Below, in pieces: positions 32,858-43,193 of a stretch of DNA of 64,000 nt. Origin of the DNA: Marinobacter mangrovi (lineage in GTDB: Bacteria; Pseudomonadota; Gammaproteobacteria; Pseudomonadales; Oleiphilaceae); NCBI RefSeq assembly GCF_016798325.1, contig NZ_JAERVO010000009.1, forward strand, positions 117,238-181,237, given 5' to 3'. Under the pieces are notes generated by a model that was given only the letters and a program-made list of their open reading frames with translations, was not told the origin of the DNA and did not search any database. How positions within the stretch are numbered: the first letter of the stretch is position 1; each line of letters begins with the position of its first letter. A program made the translations under genes and the position numbers.

Positions 32858-32992
32858 GTGAAAGACGGCTCAAATCCCCGCTGTGCCGGGTGTGGTAGAC
32901 TCCCCGTCGGCACGCGCTCTGACTGCTGTTGCGGCGGTCATTTCGGTGTTTCCGTACTGCTTTTCCTTTGGCTGTGACAAGGATCTCGCTTG

Positions 32993-34573
32993 ATGGCCTC
33001 CGAGCCCGCTCCGAACGATTCCCAGAAAACCCCGCCGAAAGCCCCGGGCCTGTTGCGCTCATCCGGGGTGGTCGGCGTTATGACGATGCTGTCCCGCGTG
33101 CTCGGGCTGGTCCGGGATATGGTCATTGCCCGCTATTTTGGCGCCGGGACTGGGGCGGACGCCTTCTTTGTTGCGTTCAAGATTCCCAACTTCCTGCGCC
33201 GCCTGTTTGCCGAAGGCGCCTTCTCACAGGCGTTTGTACCGGTGCTGTCCTCGTATCGCGAGGCGCAGTCGATGTCGGAGGTCCGGCGGCTGGTGAATGC
33301 GGTGGCCGGCACCCTGGGGCTGGTGTTGCTGGGCGTCACGATCGTAGCGATGATCGGCTCACCGCTGCTGACCTGGGTGTTTGCGCCGGGCTTTTCGGAC
33401 GAGCCGGAGAAGTTTGCGCTGGCCGCCGATATGCTGCGGATCACCTTTCCCTACCTGCTGCTGATCTCGTTGACCGCCTTTGCTGGCGCGATCCTGAACA
33501 GTTATGACCGATTCGCGGTGCCGGCGTTTACTCCGGTCTTGCTGAACCTGGTCATGATCGGGGCGGCGATCTTCCTGTCGCCGTTGATGGAAACGCCGGT
33601 GATGGCCCTGGCCTGGGGGGTCTTCCTCGCCGGAGCCCTGCAGCTGTTTTTCCAGTTGCCGTTCCTGATGCGACTCGGGCTGATGCCGCGGCCCAAAGTC
33701 GATTACCGTCACGAGGGCGTTCGCCGGGTGTTGCGGCTGATGGCACCGGCCTTGTTCGGGGTTTCGGTCAGTCAGATCAATCTGTTGCTGGACACCGTCC
33801 TGGCGTCGTTCCTGCAAACCGGCAGTGTGTCCTGGCTTTATTATTCGGATCGTCTGTCAGAGCTACCGCTGGGTGTGTTCGGTGTGGCGATCGGCACCGT
33901 GATTCTGCCCAATCTTTCACGCAAGCACGCGGCCGAGGCGCCGGAGCAGTTTGCGGCGACGGTGGACTGGGCGATTCGCGCGGTGCTGCTGATTGGTGTG
34001 CCGGCGGCACTGGCGCTCTGCCTGCTGGCTGAGCCGCTGCTGGCAACCCTGTTCCACTACGGCGAAGTGACTGATCGGGATGTGGTGATGTCGGCCCAGA
34101 GTCTGCGCGCCTACTCGCTGGGGTTGTTGGCTTTTATGTTGATCAAGGTGCTGGCGCCGGGGTTCTTTGCCCGCCAGGACACGCGGACGCCGGTGCGGAT
34201 CGGTGTGGTCGCCATGGTGTCCAACATGGTGTTCAATCTGGCGCTGATCGTGCCTCTGGCTCACGCCGGTCTGGCGTTGGCGACCTCGCTGTCGGCCTGG
34301 CTCAACGCCACGCTGCTCTGGCGTAACCTGCGCCGGGAAGGGGCTTGGCGGCGGCAGGCGGGGTGGCTTCGCTTCCTGGCCCAGCTGGCGGCGGCCAACG
34401 CCGCGCTGGCCGCGGTGATCCTCTCGCTTGGGGTGCCGGTATCCCAATGGCTGGCTATGACCGGGATGGAGCGGGCGCAGTCCATGGCGGTGCTGGTTGG
34501 CAGTGGCGTGGTGGCCTATTTTGCGGTGCTGGCGCTGGTCGGCGTTCGGGTCCGGCACTTCCGGCTGCGTTGA
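32993..34573 (+). CDS. murJ: Lipid II flippase MurJ
   Basis: MurJ moves lipid II across the inner membrane for peptidoglycan synthesis. The 526-residue protein is almost wholly hydrophobic helices (about 14) and opens with GVMTMLSRVLGLVRD and ADAFFVAFKIPNFLRRLFAEGAF, the family signature; the latter includes key arginines. ATG 32993 follows an AAGGA site; a TTG one codon earlier is also possible. Divergent from rpsT, followed by ribF. Confidence 0.96.
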   Translation: MASEPAPNDSQKTPPKAPGLLRSSGVVGVMTMLSRVLGLVRDMVIARYFGAGTGADAFFVAFKIPNFLRRLFAEGAFSQAFVPVLSSYREAQSMSEVRRLVNAVAGTLGLVLLGVTIVAMIGSPLLTWVFAPGFSDEPEKFALAADMLRITFPYLLLISLTAFAGAILNSYDRFAVPAFTPVLLNLVMIGAAIFLSPLMETPVMALAWGVFLAGALQLFFQLPFLMRLGLMPRPKVDYRHEGVRRVLRLMAPALFGVSVSQINLLLDTVLASFLQTGSVSWLYYSDRLSELPLGVFGVAIGTVILPNLSRKHAAEAPEQFAATVDWAIRAVLLIGVPAALALCLLAEPLLATLFHYGEVTDRDVVMSAQSLRAYSLGLLAFMLIKVLAPGFFARQDTRTPVRIGVVAMVSNMVFNLALIVPLAHAGLALATSLSAWLNATLLWRNLRREGAWRRQAGWLRFLAQLAAANAALAAVILSLGVPVSQWLAMTGMERAQSMAVLVGSGVVAYFAVLALVGVRVRHFRLR

Positions 34574-34624
34574 TCCGGTGGGGGCTTCGGCTTTCAGCAC
34601 CTTATCCCGCTGCGGCAGATCGTT

Positions 34625-34630
34625 TATAAT
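34625..34630 (+). promoter_or_regulatory. -10 element of ribF-ileS-lspA
   Basis: A perfect TATAAT lies 41 bases before ribF. The sequence 17 bases upstream (TTATCC) is only a weak -35. Confidence 0.5.
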
Positions 34631-34671
34631 CGCGTGTTTTCTCACCACGACCCGCCAAAGGTGTGTAGTTC

Positions 34672-35622
34672 ATGCGGCTCATCAGAGGCCTCACCAATCT
34701 GCGATCGCTGGCTGAACGGCCTGACTCGCCGCTTAGCCAAGGCTGCGTTGCCACCATCGGCAATTTCGATGGCGTGCACGTTGGGCACCAGACCATTATC
34801 GAGCAGGTCAAAGCCAAGGCAGCCGACCTGGGCGTGCCAAGCCTGGTGATGATTTTCGAGCCCCAGCCCCGCGAGTTTTTTCAGGGCAGTGATGCGCCGC
34901 CGCGACTGACCGGCTTTCGCCAGAAGGTCGAGGCCTTGCGCGACGAAGGTGTGGACCTGGTGCTGTGCGTCCGTTTCGACGAGCATTTCCGCCAGTATTC
35001 CGGCATGGGCTTTATTGAGGACATCCTGATTGACGGTTTGGCGGTGCGTCATCTGGTGATCGGTGATGATTTCCGCTTTGGCTGTGACCGGGCCGGAGAC
35101 TTCGCCCTGCTGGAGCAGGTGGGGCGCGAACGAGGCTATGGCGTTGAGCGCACCGTTACGGTGGAAGTCGATAATGAGCGCGTCAGCAGCACGAGAGTCC
35201 GGAAGTGCCTTCAGGACAACGAGTTGGCAACCGCTGAACGTCTGCTCGGGCGGCCCTATGCTATCAGCGGGCGCGTGGTGTACGGCAGGCAGCTGGGGCG
35301 CCAGCTGAACGCGCCGACGGCCAATATCCTGCTGAAACGGATGCCGGCCCTGCGGGGCGTCTACGTGGTGCGCACGCAATTGCCGGATGGCACCGACTGT
35401 GACGGCGTCGCCAATATCGGCCTCAGGCCCACGGTTGACGGGCGCCGGCCCTCACTGGAAGTGCACCTTTTTGACTTTGCTGGCACACTGTACGGCCAGC
35501 GTATACGCGTAGAATTCCGCCACCCGCTGCGGGATGAAATCAAGTTTGACTCTGTGGACGCGCTGAAAGCCCAGATCGATCAGGATATTGACGATGCCCG
35601 GGCCTGGATTGCGGCACATTGA
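34672..35622 (+). CDS. ribF: Bifunctional riboflavin kinase / FAD synthetase
   Basis: RibF makes FMN from riboflavin and then FAD. The N-terminal adenylyltransferase has the nucleotidyl motif GNFDGVHVGH near residue 29; the C-terminal flavokinase holds GRVVYGRQLGRQLNAPTAN and the GVYVV and VEVHLFDF segments. Length of 316 residues is standard. It heads the ribF-ileS-lspA-fkpB-ispH run, which is conserved in gammaproteobacteria. Confidence 0.97.
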   Translation: MRLIRGLTNLRSLAERPDSPLSQGCVATIGNFDGVHVGHQTIIEQVKAKAADLGVPSLVMIFEPQPREFFQGSDAPPRLTGFRQKVEALRDEGVDLVLCVRFDEHFRQYSGMGFIEDILIDGLAVRHLVIGDDFRFGCDRAGDFALLEQVGRERGYGVERTVTVEVDNERVSSTRVRKCLQDNELATAERLLGRPYAISGRVVYGRQLGRQLNAPTANILLKRMPALRGVYVVRTQLPDGTDCDGVANIGLRPTVDGRRPSLEVHLFDFAGTLYGQRIRVEFRHPLRDEIKFDSVDALKAQIDQDIDDARAWIAAH

Positions 35623-35676
35623 CGCCTTGTTGAGACCCTTTCAACAGCACGATTCACCATTGACCGACAGAGCACT

Positions 35677-38496
35677 ATGAGCGATTACAAGCATACCCTG
35701 AACCTGCCGGAAACCGGGTTTCCGATGCGTGGCAACCTGGCCAAGCGCGAGCCCGAGATGCTCCAGCGCTGGCAGGATGCCGATATCTACGGAAAGCTCC
35801 GCGAAGCCCGCCTGGGCCGCGAGCGCTGGATTCTCCACGATGGTCCTCCGTACGCGAACGGCAGCATTCATATCGGTCATGCGGTGAACAAGATTCTGAA
35901 GGACATGATCGTCAAGTCCCGCAGCTTCATGGGCTACGACGCGCCCTACGTGCCGGGCTGGGACTGCCACGGTTTGCCGATCGAGCACAAGGTGGAGCAG
36001 GAAATCGGCAAAGCCGGGGTGAAGGTGGATTACAAGACCTTCCGCCAGGCCTGTCGCGACTATGCCGCCAAGCAGATCGAAGGTCAGAAGGCCGACTTCA
36101 TCCGGCTGGGCGTGTTTGGTACCTGGGATAAACCGTACCTGACCATGGACCCGAAGGTGGAAGCCGACATCATCCGCGCCCTGGGCCGGATTGTTGAAAA
36201 TGGCCACCTGGTTCGCGGCTATAAGCCGGTGTACTGGAGTGTCGTCGGTCAATCTGCACTGGCGGAAGCCGAAGTCGAGTATCAGGACAAAACGTCGACC
36301 CAGATCGACGTGCGCTTTACCGCGGCCGATCAGGAGGCGGTACTGAGCGCCTTCGGTCAGCCCGGTGGCGACGGTCCGGTCTCGGTCGTGATCTGGACCA
36401 CCACGCCCTGGACCATCCCGGCCAACCAGGCGGTATCGCTGAACGCCGAGCTGGAATACGCGCTGGTGCAGCTTGATGCCGGTAACGGGGCCGAGCGGAT
36501 GGTGCTGGCCTCCGACATGCTGGAAGACATCATGACCCGCTGGGGCATCGAGGAATACAAGGTCCTCGCCACCTGCAGCGGCGCGGCGCTGGAGCGCCAG
36601 AAACTCCAGCATCCGTTCTATGACAAGCAGGTGCCGGTGGTCCTCGGTGATCACGTCACGACGGACGCCGGTACCGGTGCGGTGCATACGGCGCCGGATC
36701 ACGGCATGGAAGACTTTGAAGTCGGCAAGGTTTACGGCATCGACACGCTGAACCTGGTCCAGGCCGATGGCACTTACACCAGTGCCGCCGGTGAATTTGC
36801 GGGCGTTCACGTCTACAAAGCGGACGATCCCATCTGCGAGGCACTGGAGCGTGAAGGCAAGCTGGTGCGCAAGGAAAAATTCCAGCACAGCTACCCGCAT
36901 TGCTGGCGGACCAAGACACCGCTGATCTACCGAGCGACGCCGCAGTGGTTCATCAGCATGGACGTGAAAGGCCTCAAGGATAAAGCGCTGGAAGCCATCA
37001 AGGGCGTACGCTGGGTGCCGGCCTGGGGCCAGAATCGCATCGAGGCGATGGTCGAGCAGTCGCCCGACTGGTGTATCTCCCGCCAGCGTACCTGGGGCGT
37101 GCCGATTGCGCTCTTTATCCACAAGGAAACCCAGGAGCTGCATCCGAACACGCCGGAGCTGATCGAGGCGGTCGCCAAGCAGGTCGAAGAGGGCGGCATT
37201 GACGCCTGGTACGAGCTGGACACGTCCAGTCTGCTGGGCGCGGACGCGGATCAGTACGACAAGGTCACCGATACCCTGGACGTGTGGTTCGATTCCGGCG
37301 TCACGCACGCCTCCGTCCTGCAGAAGCGCGAAGATCTGGGGCAGTTCCCGGCAGATATGTACCTGGAAGGCTCGGATCAGCATCGCGGCTGGTTCCAGTC
37401 CTCGCTCAAGACGTCCATCGCCATCAACGGTGTCGCGCCGTACAAGCAGGTGCTGACCCATGGCTTCACCGTGGACGGCAAGGGCCGCAAGATGTCCAAG
37501 TCTCTGGGTAACGTCATCGCGCCGCAGGAAGTCATGAACCAGTTGGGTGCCGATATCCTGCGCCTGTGGGTGGCGGCAACGGATTACAGCGGCGAGATGA
37601 CGGTGTCCAACGACATCCTCAAGCAGACTGCAGATGGCTACCGCCGGATCCGCAACACCGCACGCTTCCTGCTCAGCAACCTCACCGGGTTCGAGCCGGA
37701 CAAGCACGCCGTTGCGCCGGAAGACATGCTGGCTCTGGACCGCTGGATGGTGGATCGGGCGCTGACGATGCAGCAGTCCCTGAATGAGGATTACCAGAAC
37801 TACGCCTTCCTCAAGGTTTACCAGAAGATCTATAACTTCTGTGAAGCGACGCTGGGCGGGTTCTATCTCGATATCATCAAGGATCGTCAGTACACCACCC
37901 AGGCGGACAGCCTGGCCCGTCGATCCTGCCAGACCGCGCTGTTCCATGTGGCGGAGGCGCTGGTGCGCTGGATCGCGCCGATCCTGAGCTTCACCGCCGA
38001 CGAGATCTGGCAGCACCTGCCGGGCGAGCGTGGCGAGAGCGTGTTCCTGGAAGACTGGTACAGCGGCCTGGTCGCGTTGCCGGCGGACCTGTCGATGGGT
38101 CGCGAATACTGGATTGAAATCCAGGGCGTGAAAGAAGCTGTGAACAAGTGCCTGGAAGATGCCCGTAACCGGGGCGACATCAAGGGCTCCCTGAGTGCCG
38201 AAGTGACCCTGTATTGCGAGGGGGATCTCAAGGCCGATCTGGAAGCGCTGGGCGACGAACTCCGCTTCGTGCTGATCACCTCTGAAGCGACCGTGGCACC
38301 GATTGCGGAAGCCGGCGATGCCGAACAGACCGGCCTGGAAGGGCTGCGGGTCCGCGTCGTGCCGACGGCTCACGCCAAGTGTGACCGTTGCTGGCATCAC
38401 CGCGAAGATGTCGGGCAGCATGCCGATCATCCCAAGCTGTGCGGTCGCTGCATCGAGAACATTGAAGGCGACGGTGAGAAGAGGGCATTTGCCTGA
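35677..38496 (+). CDS. ileS: Isoleucyl-tRNA synthetase
   Basis: Class I aminoacyl-tRNA synthetase of 939 residues. HIGH motif at His65-His68, KMSKS from Lys605, an editing CP1 domain between, and a C-terminal zinc finger with CDRCWHH and CGRC. The start ATG 35677 has a weak ribosome site, so its expression may depend on coupling to ribF. Its stop shares one base with the lspA start. A 973-codon antisense frame opposite it is a shadow. Confidence 0.98.
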   Translation: MSDYKHTLNLPETGFPMRGNLAKREPEMLQRWQDADIYGKLREARLGRERWILHDGPPYANGSIHIGHAVNKILKDMIVKSRSFMGYDAPYVPGWDCHGLPIEHKVEQEIGKAGVKVDYKTFRQACRDYAAKQIEGQKADFIRLGVFGTWDKPYLTMDPKVEADIIRALGRIVENGHLVRGYKPVYWSVVGQSALAEAEVEYQDKTSTQIDVRFTAADQEAVLSAFGQPGGDGPVSVVIWTTTPWTIPANQAVSLNAELEYALVQLDAGNGAERMVLASDMLEDIMTRWGIEEYKVLATCSGAALERQKLQHPFYDKQVPVVLGDHVTTDAGTGAVHTAPDHGMEDFEVGKVYGIDTLNLVQADGTYTSAAGEFAGVHVYKADDPICEALEREGKLVRKEKFQHSYPHCWRTKTPLIYRATPQWFISMDVKGLKDKALEAIKGVRWVPAWGQNRIEAMVEQSPDWCISRQRTWGVPIALFIHKETQELHPNTPELIEAVAKQVEEGGIDAWYELDTSSLLGADADQYDKVTDTLDVWFDSGVTHASVLQKREDLGQFPADMYLEGSDQHRGWFQSSLKTSIAINGVAPYKQVLTHGFTVDGKGRKMSKSLGNVIAPQEVMNQLGADILRLWVAATDYSGEMTVSNDILKQTADGYRRIRNTARFLLSNLTGFEPDKHAVAPEDMLALDRWMVDRALTMQQSLNEDYQNYAFLKVYQKIYNFCEATLGGFYLDIIKDRQYTTQADSLARRSCQTALFHVAEALVRWIAPILSFTADEIWQHLPGERGESVFLEDWYSGLVALPADLSMGREYWIEIQGVKEAVNKCLEDARNRGDIKGSLSAEVTLYCEGDLKADLEALGDELRFVLITSEATVAPIAEAGDAEQTGLEGLRVRVVPTAHAKCDRCWHHREDVGQHADHPKLCGRCIENIEGDGEKRAFA

Positions 38497-39017
38497 TGAT
38501 GGCGCAGACAGAGGAGATGGCCGTGACCCGCTCTCCGTTGCACTGGCTCTGGTTGGCAGCACTGGTCATTGCCGTCGACTTGGGCACCAAGGCTGTTGCG
38601 TCGGCGTCGCTGAGCTACGGCGAGTCGGTCCATGTACTGCCATTCTTCAGCTTGACGTTGCTGCATAACACCGGCGCCGCCTTCAGTTTTCTGGCTGGGG
38701 CCGATGGCTGGCAGCGCTGGTTCTTCGTCGCGCTTGCGGCGGTGGTCAGCGTGGTACTGATCCGCTGGCTTTCCCGCCTGGGCGCCGGGGAGCGGTGGAT
38801 GGCGGTGGCCATCGTCCTGATCCTGGGCGGCGCGATCGGCAACGTCTACGATCGTGTCGTGCACGGTTATGTCGTCGACTTTCTACATTTTTACTGGAAC
38901 CAGTACCATTTCCCCGCCTTTAATCTGGCTGATACGGCCATTACGATTGGCGCATTGATGATGGTAGTGGACCTGTTTCGCAAATCGCCGGAACAGCCGG
39001 CCGATCAGGGAGAATAA
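38496..39017 (+). CDS. lspA: Lipoprotein signal peptidase
   Basis: LspA cleaves the signal peptide from diacylated prolipoproteins in the inner membrane. Four membrane helices are visible along with NTGAAFS, GGAIGNVYDR with the catalytic Asp, and FNLADTAI with the second catalytic Asp. The full frame from ATG 38496 gives 173 residues with TGATG coupling to ileS; a GTG at 38523 with GGAG six bases upstream would give 164 residues and is a real alternative. Confidence 0.95.
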   Translation: MMAQTEEMAVTRSPLHWLWLAALVIAVDLGTKAVASASLSYGESVHVLPFFSLTLLHNTGAAFSFLAGADGWQRWFFVALAAVVSVVLIRWLSRLGAGERWMAVAIVLILGGAIGNVYDRVVHGYVVDFLHFYWNQYHFPAFNLADTAITIGALMMVVDLFRKSPEQPADQGE

Positions 39018-39019
39018 GC

Positions 39020-39472
39020 ATGACAGCGCTGCCTGTGGACAAGGGGACCCGTATCACCCTGAACTTTGCGTTACGGCTGCCGGATGGCAGCGAGATTGAT
39101 TCCACGTTTGGCAAGGCGCCGGCGTCGCTGGAGCTGGGCGACGGCAATCTGCCGGAGAACTTCGAGGCACTCCTCGTGGGTATGAAGCCGGGCGAGCGGA
39201 AGACCTTCGAGGTGCCGCCGGAGCAGGCGTTCGGCCAGCATAATCCGTCGAACATCCAGACCTTCAAACGGTCCGATTTCGGGCCGGATATGGTTCTGGA
39301 GCGTGGCGCCGTGATTTCCTTTGCCGATGCGCGCCAGGGCGAACTGCCGGGCGTGGTTCATCACGTGGAAGGCGATCAGGTGGAGGTGGATTTCAATCAC
39401 CCCCTGGCCGGGCGTACACTGACCTTTGACGTGGAAATCGTCAGCGTGGAACCCGCGCAGACGGCACACTGA
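39020..39472 (+). CDS. fkpB: FKBP-type peptidyl-prolyl isomerase, SlpA type
   Basis: A 150-residue SlpA-like isomerase with the FKBP fold ([33 protein letters not shown]) and the extra insert domain in its middle. No signal peptide, so cytosolic. Two bases separate it from lspA; it is followed by ispH. The lspA-fkpB-ispH order is conserved. Confidence 0.95.
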   Translation: MTALPVDKGTRITLNFALRLPDGSEIDSTFGKAPASLELGDGNLPENFEALLVGMKPGERKTFEVPPEQAFGQHNPSNIQTFKRSDFGPDMVLERGAVISFADARQGELPGVVHHVEGDQVEVDFNHPLAGRTLTFDVEIVSVEPAQTAH

Positions 39473-39492
39473 TTCAGCAAGACAGGGCAACT

Positions 39493-40446
39493 ATGCAGAT
39501 TCGACTGGCCAATCCCCGTGGCTTCTGTGCCGGCGTCGACCGGGCAATCGAGATCGTCAACCGGGCACTGGACGTGTTCGGCGCGCCGATCTACGTCCGT
39601 CACGAAGTCGTCCACAACAAGTTCGTGGTCAGCAATCTGCGCGATCGCGGGGCCATCTTTGTCGATGAGCTCGATGAAGTGCCCGACGATCACCTGGTGA
39701 TCTTCAGCGCCCACGGCGTGTCCCAGGCGGTGCAGAACGAAGCCGCCCGTCGTGGCCTGAAAGTCTTCGACGCCACCTGTCCGCTGGTCACCAAAGTGCA
39801 TATGGAAGTGATGCGCTACAGTCGAGAGGGTCACGAGTGTGTCCTGATCGGCCACGAGGGCCACCCGGAGGTCGAAGGCACCATGGGCCAGTACGACCGC
39901 AGCAACGGCGGCGACATCTACCTTGTGGAAGACGAGGCGGATGTCGAAAAGCTGGCTGTCCGCGATCCCAGTCGATTGGCCTACGTCACCCAGACCACCT
40001 TGTCCATGGACGATACTGCCCGGGTCATCGACGCGCTTCGCTCCCGTTTCCCCGAGATCCAAGGACCACGCAAGGACGACATCTGCTACGCCACTCAGAA
40101 CCGCCAGGACGCAGTCAAGCAACTCGCCGGCGATTGCGACCTGATGCTGGTCGTCGGCTCCCCCAACAGCTCCAACTCCAACCGCCTGCGCGAACTCGCC
40201 GAACGCATGGGCACCCCTGCCTACCTCATCGACGACGCGGCCCAGATCGACCCCGACTGGCTCAAAGGCCGCAACGCTGTCGGCGTCACCGCCGGCGCCT
40301 CCGCACCGGAAGTGCTGGTGCACGACGTCATCCGCAAGCTCCAGGACCTTGGCTGTGACGCGCCCGAGGAAGTGCCTGGGCGTGAGGAGAATATTGTGTT
40401 CTCCATGCCTAAGGAATTGCGGATTGATGTGGTTGAATTAAGTTGA
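39493..40446 (+). CDS. ispH: 4-hydroxy-3-methylbut-2-enyl diphosphate reductase
   Basis: IspH is the 4Fe-4S enzyme that ends the MEP pathway, giving IPP and DMAPP. The three cluster cysteines are Cys12 (RGFCAGV), Cys96 (DATCP) and Cys198 (ICYATQNRQ); the [10 protein letters not shown] motif is present. The 317-residue length is normal. The last 15 to 20 codons turn markedly AT-rich, where the pilin block begins, and the preceding 300 bases are unusually C-rich on this strand. Confidence 0.97.
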   Translation: MQIRLANPRGFCAGVDRAIEIVNRALDVFGAPIYVRHEVVHNKFVVSNLRDRGAIFVDELDEVPDDHLVIFSAHGVSQAVQNEAARRGLKVFDATCPLVTKVHMEVMRYSREGHECVLIGHEGHPEVEGTMGQYDRSNGGDIYLVEDEADVEKLAVRDPSRLAYVTQTTLSMDDTARVIDALRSRFPEIQGPRKDDICYATQNRQDAVKQLAGDCDLMLVVGSPNSSNSNRLRELAERMGTPAYLIDDAAQIDPDWLKGRNAVGVTAGASAPEVLVHDVIRKLQDLGCDAPEEVPGREENIVFSMPKELRIDVVELS

Positions 40447-40682
40447 GGTGGCCTCAAAGCTTGGTTGGGGCAACCCTGCTTAATTAGTTTTCCGGTTGGC
40501 GCTTTACATCTTTAGGTTGGGATTCGCGGGCTGCTTGTAGCCTTGTCTTGTAGCGAGACTTTCTCCGCATTTTCACTCGCCTTGTTACCAGTCATCCATC
40601 GATACCAGCCGTTTATCGGCACCCACTTTTTATAGGTGGCTTTGGCCCTATACTTTCAGGCATGGGAATAGGACTGGAAGAT

Positions 40683-41153
40683 ATGCGCGCTAACCGTAAT
40701 CGTGGTTTTACGTTGATCGAATTAATGATTTTGCTGCTATTAATTGGAATAGTCGCCGTAATAGCTGTGCCGGGGTTTCGAAGTCTTGTCGAAGGGCACC
40801 GTATCAGCTCCCTATCTAATAGTTTGATCGGCACGTTGAACTATGCTCGCAGCGAGGCTATCCGTAGAGGGGCAACTATTGCTGTGGTACCTACTGGAGG
40901 GAGTTATGCGGATGGCGTAACCGTTCAAACCAATTCGGCCCCGGTTGAAACGTTACGCCAGGCGGAAGGTCCGGGCGGCGGTGTTACTTTGGTTATGTCC
41001 AGTGGTGCGGCAATGACTTTTAGGGCGAACGGGATGACCGGCCAGGCAAATAGCGTGCAGTATCGGGTTTGCGGTGGCGGTGGAGAGAACGGCACGGAAG
41101 TGACTGTCTCGCCCGGTGGAATAGTCCGCTCCGCTCAAATTGTTTGTCCCTAG
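40683..41153 (+). CDS. fimU: Minor pilin FimU-like (GspH/FimT family)
   Basis: First gene of the minor-pilin cluster. The product (156 residues) has a prepilin leader MRANRNRG cleaved before FTLIEL, with Glu5 present, a hydrophobic N-terminal helix and a GspH-type beta domain with Gly-rich loops and two C-terminal Cys. ATG 40683 is preceded by GGAAG; an ATG 21 bases earlier would lengthen the leader to 15. Unlike the later FimT, it lacks a GRxR motif. Upstream, 40447-40682 is AT-rich with a possible TATACT at 40649-40654 and no gene. Confidence 0.88.
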   Translation: MRANRNRGFTLIELMILLLLIGIVAVIAVPGFRSLVEGHRISSLSNSLIGTLNYARSEAIRRGATIAVVPTGGSYADGVTVQTNSAPVETLRQAEGPGGGVTLVMSSGAAMTFRANGMTGQANSVQYRVCGGGGENGTEVTVSPGGIVRSAQIVCP

Positions 41154-41162
41154 GGTAGTGCT

Positions 41163-41576
41163 ATGAAAGAGAACTTGATTTCAGGGAAAGGGAGCCACAG
41201 TCGGCGGCAGCGGGGGTTCACCATGATCGAAGTCTTGGTGGCGGTTTTAATACTGGCCATCGGCCTTTTGGGGGTTGCTGGCGTTCAGTTGCTTTCGATG
41301 CAGCAAACCTCCAACGCGAATATGCGTTCTGTTGCTACGATGTATGCGCAAGATGTGGCAGAACGAGTCAGGGCAAATGGTGGGGCTAATTTGGGCAGTG
41401 ATGACATTACGGCAATCGAAAAGAACATGCAGGCGACTCTTGGTCCTGATGGCGATTTGAGTATCAATATGAACGGCGACTTCGCTGTGATCCAGGTTCA
41501 GTGGAAAGAGCGTGATCCGCTAAGCGGTAGCGGTGGGGAGTCCAGTCAATCATTCACGTTACGGGCCAGGTTGTGA
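41163..41576 (+). CDS. pilV: Minor pilin PilV
   Basis: A 137-residue prepilin. The leader of 18 residues ends RRQRG and is followed by FTMIEVLVAV with Glu5. The following DVAERVRANGG segment is typical of PilV. It helps prime pilus assembly with FimU, PilW, PilX and PilE. It is 9 bases after fimU and overlaps pilW by 4 bases. Confidence 0.88.
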   Translation: MKENLISGKGSHSRRQRGFTMIEVLVAVLILAIGLLGVAGVQLLSMQQTSNANMRSVATMYAQDVAERVRANGGANLGSDDITAIEKNMQATLGPDGDLSINMNGDFAVIQVQWKERDPLSGSGGESSQSFTLRARL

Positions 41577-42649
41577 ACTATAAAATGGAAAAACACGTGG
41601 AAAGGGGGCTGGTTTTACAGTCCGGTTTGTCGATCGTTGAGTTGATGGTCGCTTTGGTCTTGGGAACTTTGCTGACCATGGGGCTTGTACAGATTTTTAC
41701 CTCGAACAGTCAGACCTTTCGCCTGAATGAAGCTGATGCTCGTGCGCAGGAGTCAGGGCGCATGGCTGTTCAACTGGTCTCCCACGCGCTACGTAATGCC
41801 GGCTACTTCGGCTGTTATCCTATCAATCCGATTACCAACAACCTTGATTCGAGTGACGAAGACTATGACCCTGGAATGTACGATTTTTCCTTCCAGGGCA
41901 TTGCAGCTGAAAACGCGGACCGTCCCACTGATGCAGTTGACGGGACCAAGTTTTTTTCGATTTCGGGCGTACGGGCAAACAGCGGCATCGCAGCGACGAA
42001 AGATGTTGTATCCGCGTCTATGGAGGTCTCGAGTAAAGGTGGGCTTAAAGCTGGCAGCATCGTGATGATCAGTGACTGTGAGCATGGTGACATTTTCGAG
42101 ATATCAAGCATCAAAGTTGAGGATGACGGGGCTAAGATTACTCTTGTTGCTGAAAATCAGGACAACACCGAAGGCCAGCCCGGTAACGACTTTTCAGCAA
42201 ACGCTCCAGCTGCATGCACCGTTTCTGACTGCCTAAGTGCAAGTTACTCAAAGGGAGTACGAATTCGCCAGCCGTTCAATGAAACCTACTATATCGGTTC
42301 GGGGCCTTCAGGCAACGCTTTGTTCTTTAGAAACGCTGCAGGAAACGCTGTTGAACTCGTCGACAACGTCATCGATATGGATATTCGGTTTGGCGAAGGA
42401 TCAGTGAACACCGGTGTTCAAAATTGGCGTGAAAACCCAGCCGACGTGTCTGATTGGGGCAAGGTGATCGCGGTTCAAGCCAGTTTTTTGGTTAGGGCTG
42501 GAGACACAAACACTACGCTCCAACCCATGAGTTACTGTTTTCCGGGGTGGCTTGACTGCAGCGATGACAGCAATCAAACAAAGGCGGCTGATCGCCGGCT
42601 TTATCGTGTTTATACCCAGACTACATCATTGCGGAACAGGATAGATTGA
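41573..42649 (+). CDS. pilW: Minor pilin PilW
   Basis: A 358-residue minor pilin with leader cleavage at QSG before LSIVELMVAL. The large C-terminal domain shows ESGRMAVQLVSHALRNAGYFGC, the usual PilW pattern, and ends with YRVYTQTTSLRNR. The start is a GTG overlapping the pilV stop (GTGA); ATG 41585 is in frame but has no ribosome site. Forms the priming complex with PilV and PilX. Confidence 0.88.
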   Translation: MNYKMEKHVERGLVLQSGLSIVELMVALVLGTLLTMGLVQIFTSNSQTFRLNEADARAQESGRMAVQLVSHALRNAGYFGCYPINPITNNLDSSDEDYDPGMYDFSFQGIAAENADRPTDAVDGTKFFSISGVRANSGIAATKDVVSASMEVSSKGGLKAGSIVMISDCEHGDIFEISSIKVEDDGAKITLVAENQDNTEGQPGNDFSANAPAACTVSDCLSASYSKGVRIRQPFNETYYIGSGPSGNALFFRNAAGNAVELVDNVIDMDIRFGEGSVNTGVQNWRENPADVSDWGKVIAVQASFLVRAGDTNTTLQPMSYCFPGWLDCSDDSNQTKAADRRLYRVYTQTTSLRNRID

Positions 42650-42650
42650 G

Positions 42651-43193
42651 ATGCGGATGAAGCGTCAACAAGGGGTGGCTTTGCTGATGTCGCTGGTCAT
42701 TTTGCTGGTTCTGTCGCTGTTGGCGATTTCAGGCATGCAAGGCAGCATCATGCAGGAGCGAATGGCATCGGCCCAGCTAGATGGTTTTATGGCACTGGAA
42801 GTTGCTGAGACGGCTCTGGGAGAGGTTGAAGACAAACTTGATGGTATGTCGGATCTAGATGGGTTTGGATCCAGTGCTGGGCTTTACGAGTCGGATTCGG
42901 GGCCCGATCCATATGATAATACTACCTGGGAAACGGATGCTTCCGCAGCTGCCACGAGCGTGGATGGTATAACGCCGCGATACTTTGTCGAGCATATGGG
43001 GACCGTAGTCCTCGATGAGGAAGGACAATTGCCACGTGATCAGGGGCAATATGGTGAGAACGATCAAGTTAAAATGGATTATGTGCGCATAGTTGTTATG
43101 GCTGCGGGGCCATCCGGGCAAAGCCGCCGGTTAATTGAAAGCTATTATGTCTTCAAGCCTTCGGGGCTGGAAGGTGTCGGGGAAGGGGGTTAA
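42651..43193 (+). CDS. pilX: Minor pilin PilX
   Basis: A 180-residue prepilin with leader MRMKRQQG followed by VALLMSLVIL. Glu5 is absent, as is usual for PilX/GspK-type pilins at the pilus tip. A helical region contains SMQERMASAQL-like sequence (MQGSIMQERMASAQL). Only one base lies between pilW and this gene, and its stop overlaps the pilY1 start by one base. Confidence 0.87.
   Translation: MRMKRQQGVALLMSLVILLVLSLLAISGMQGSIMQERMASAQLDGFMALEVAETALGEVEDKLDGMSDLDGFGSSAGLYESDSGPDPYDNTTWETDASAAATSVDGITPRYFVEHMGTVVLDEEGQLPRDQGQYGENDQVKMDYVRIVVMAAGPSGQSRRLIESYYVFKPSGLEGVGEGG

Noticed and set aside
35641..38562. A 973-codon open frame opposite ileS
   Set aside because: Same codon-bias shadow effect opposite a well-conserved tRNA synthetase.
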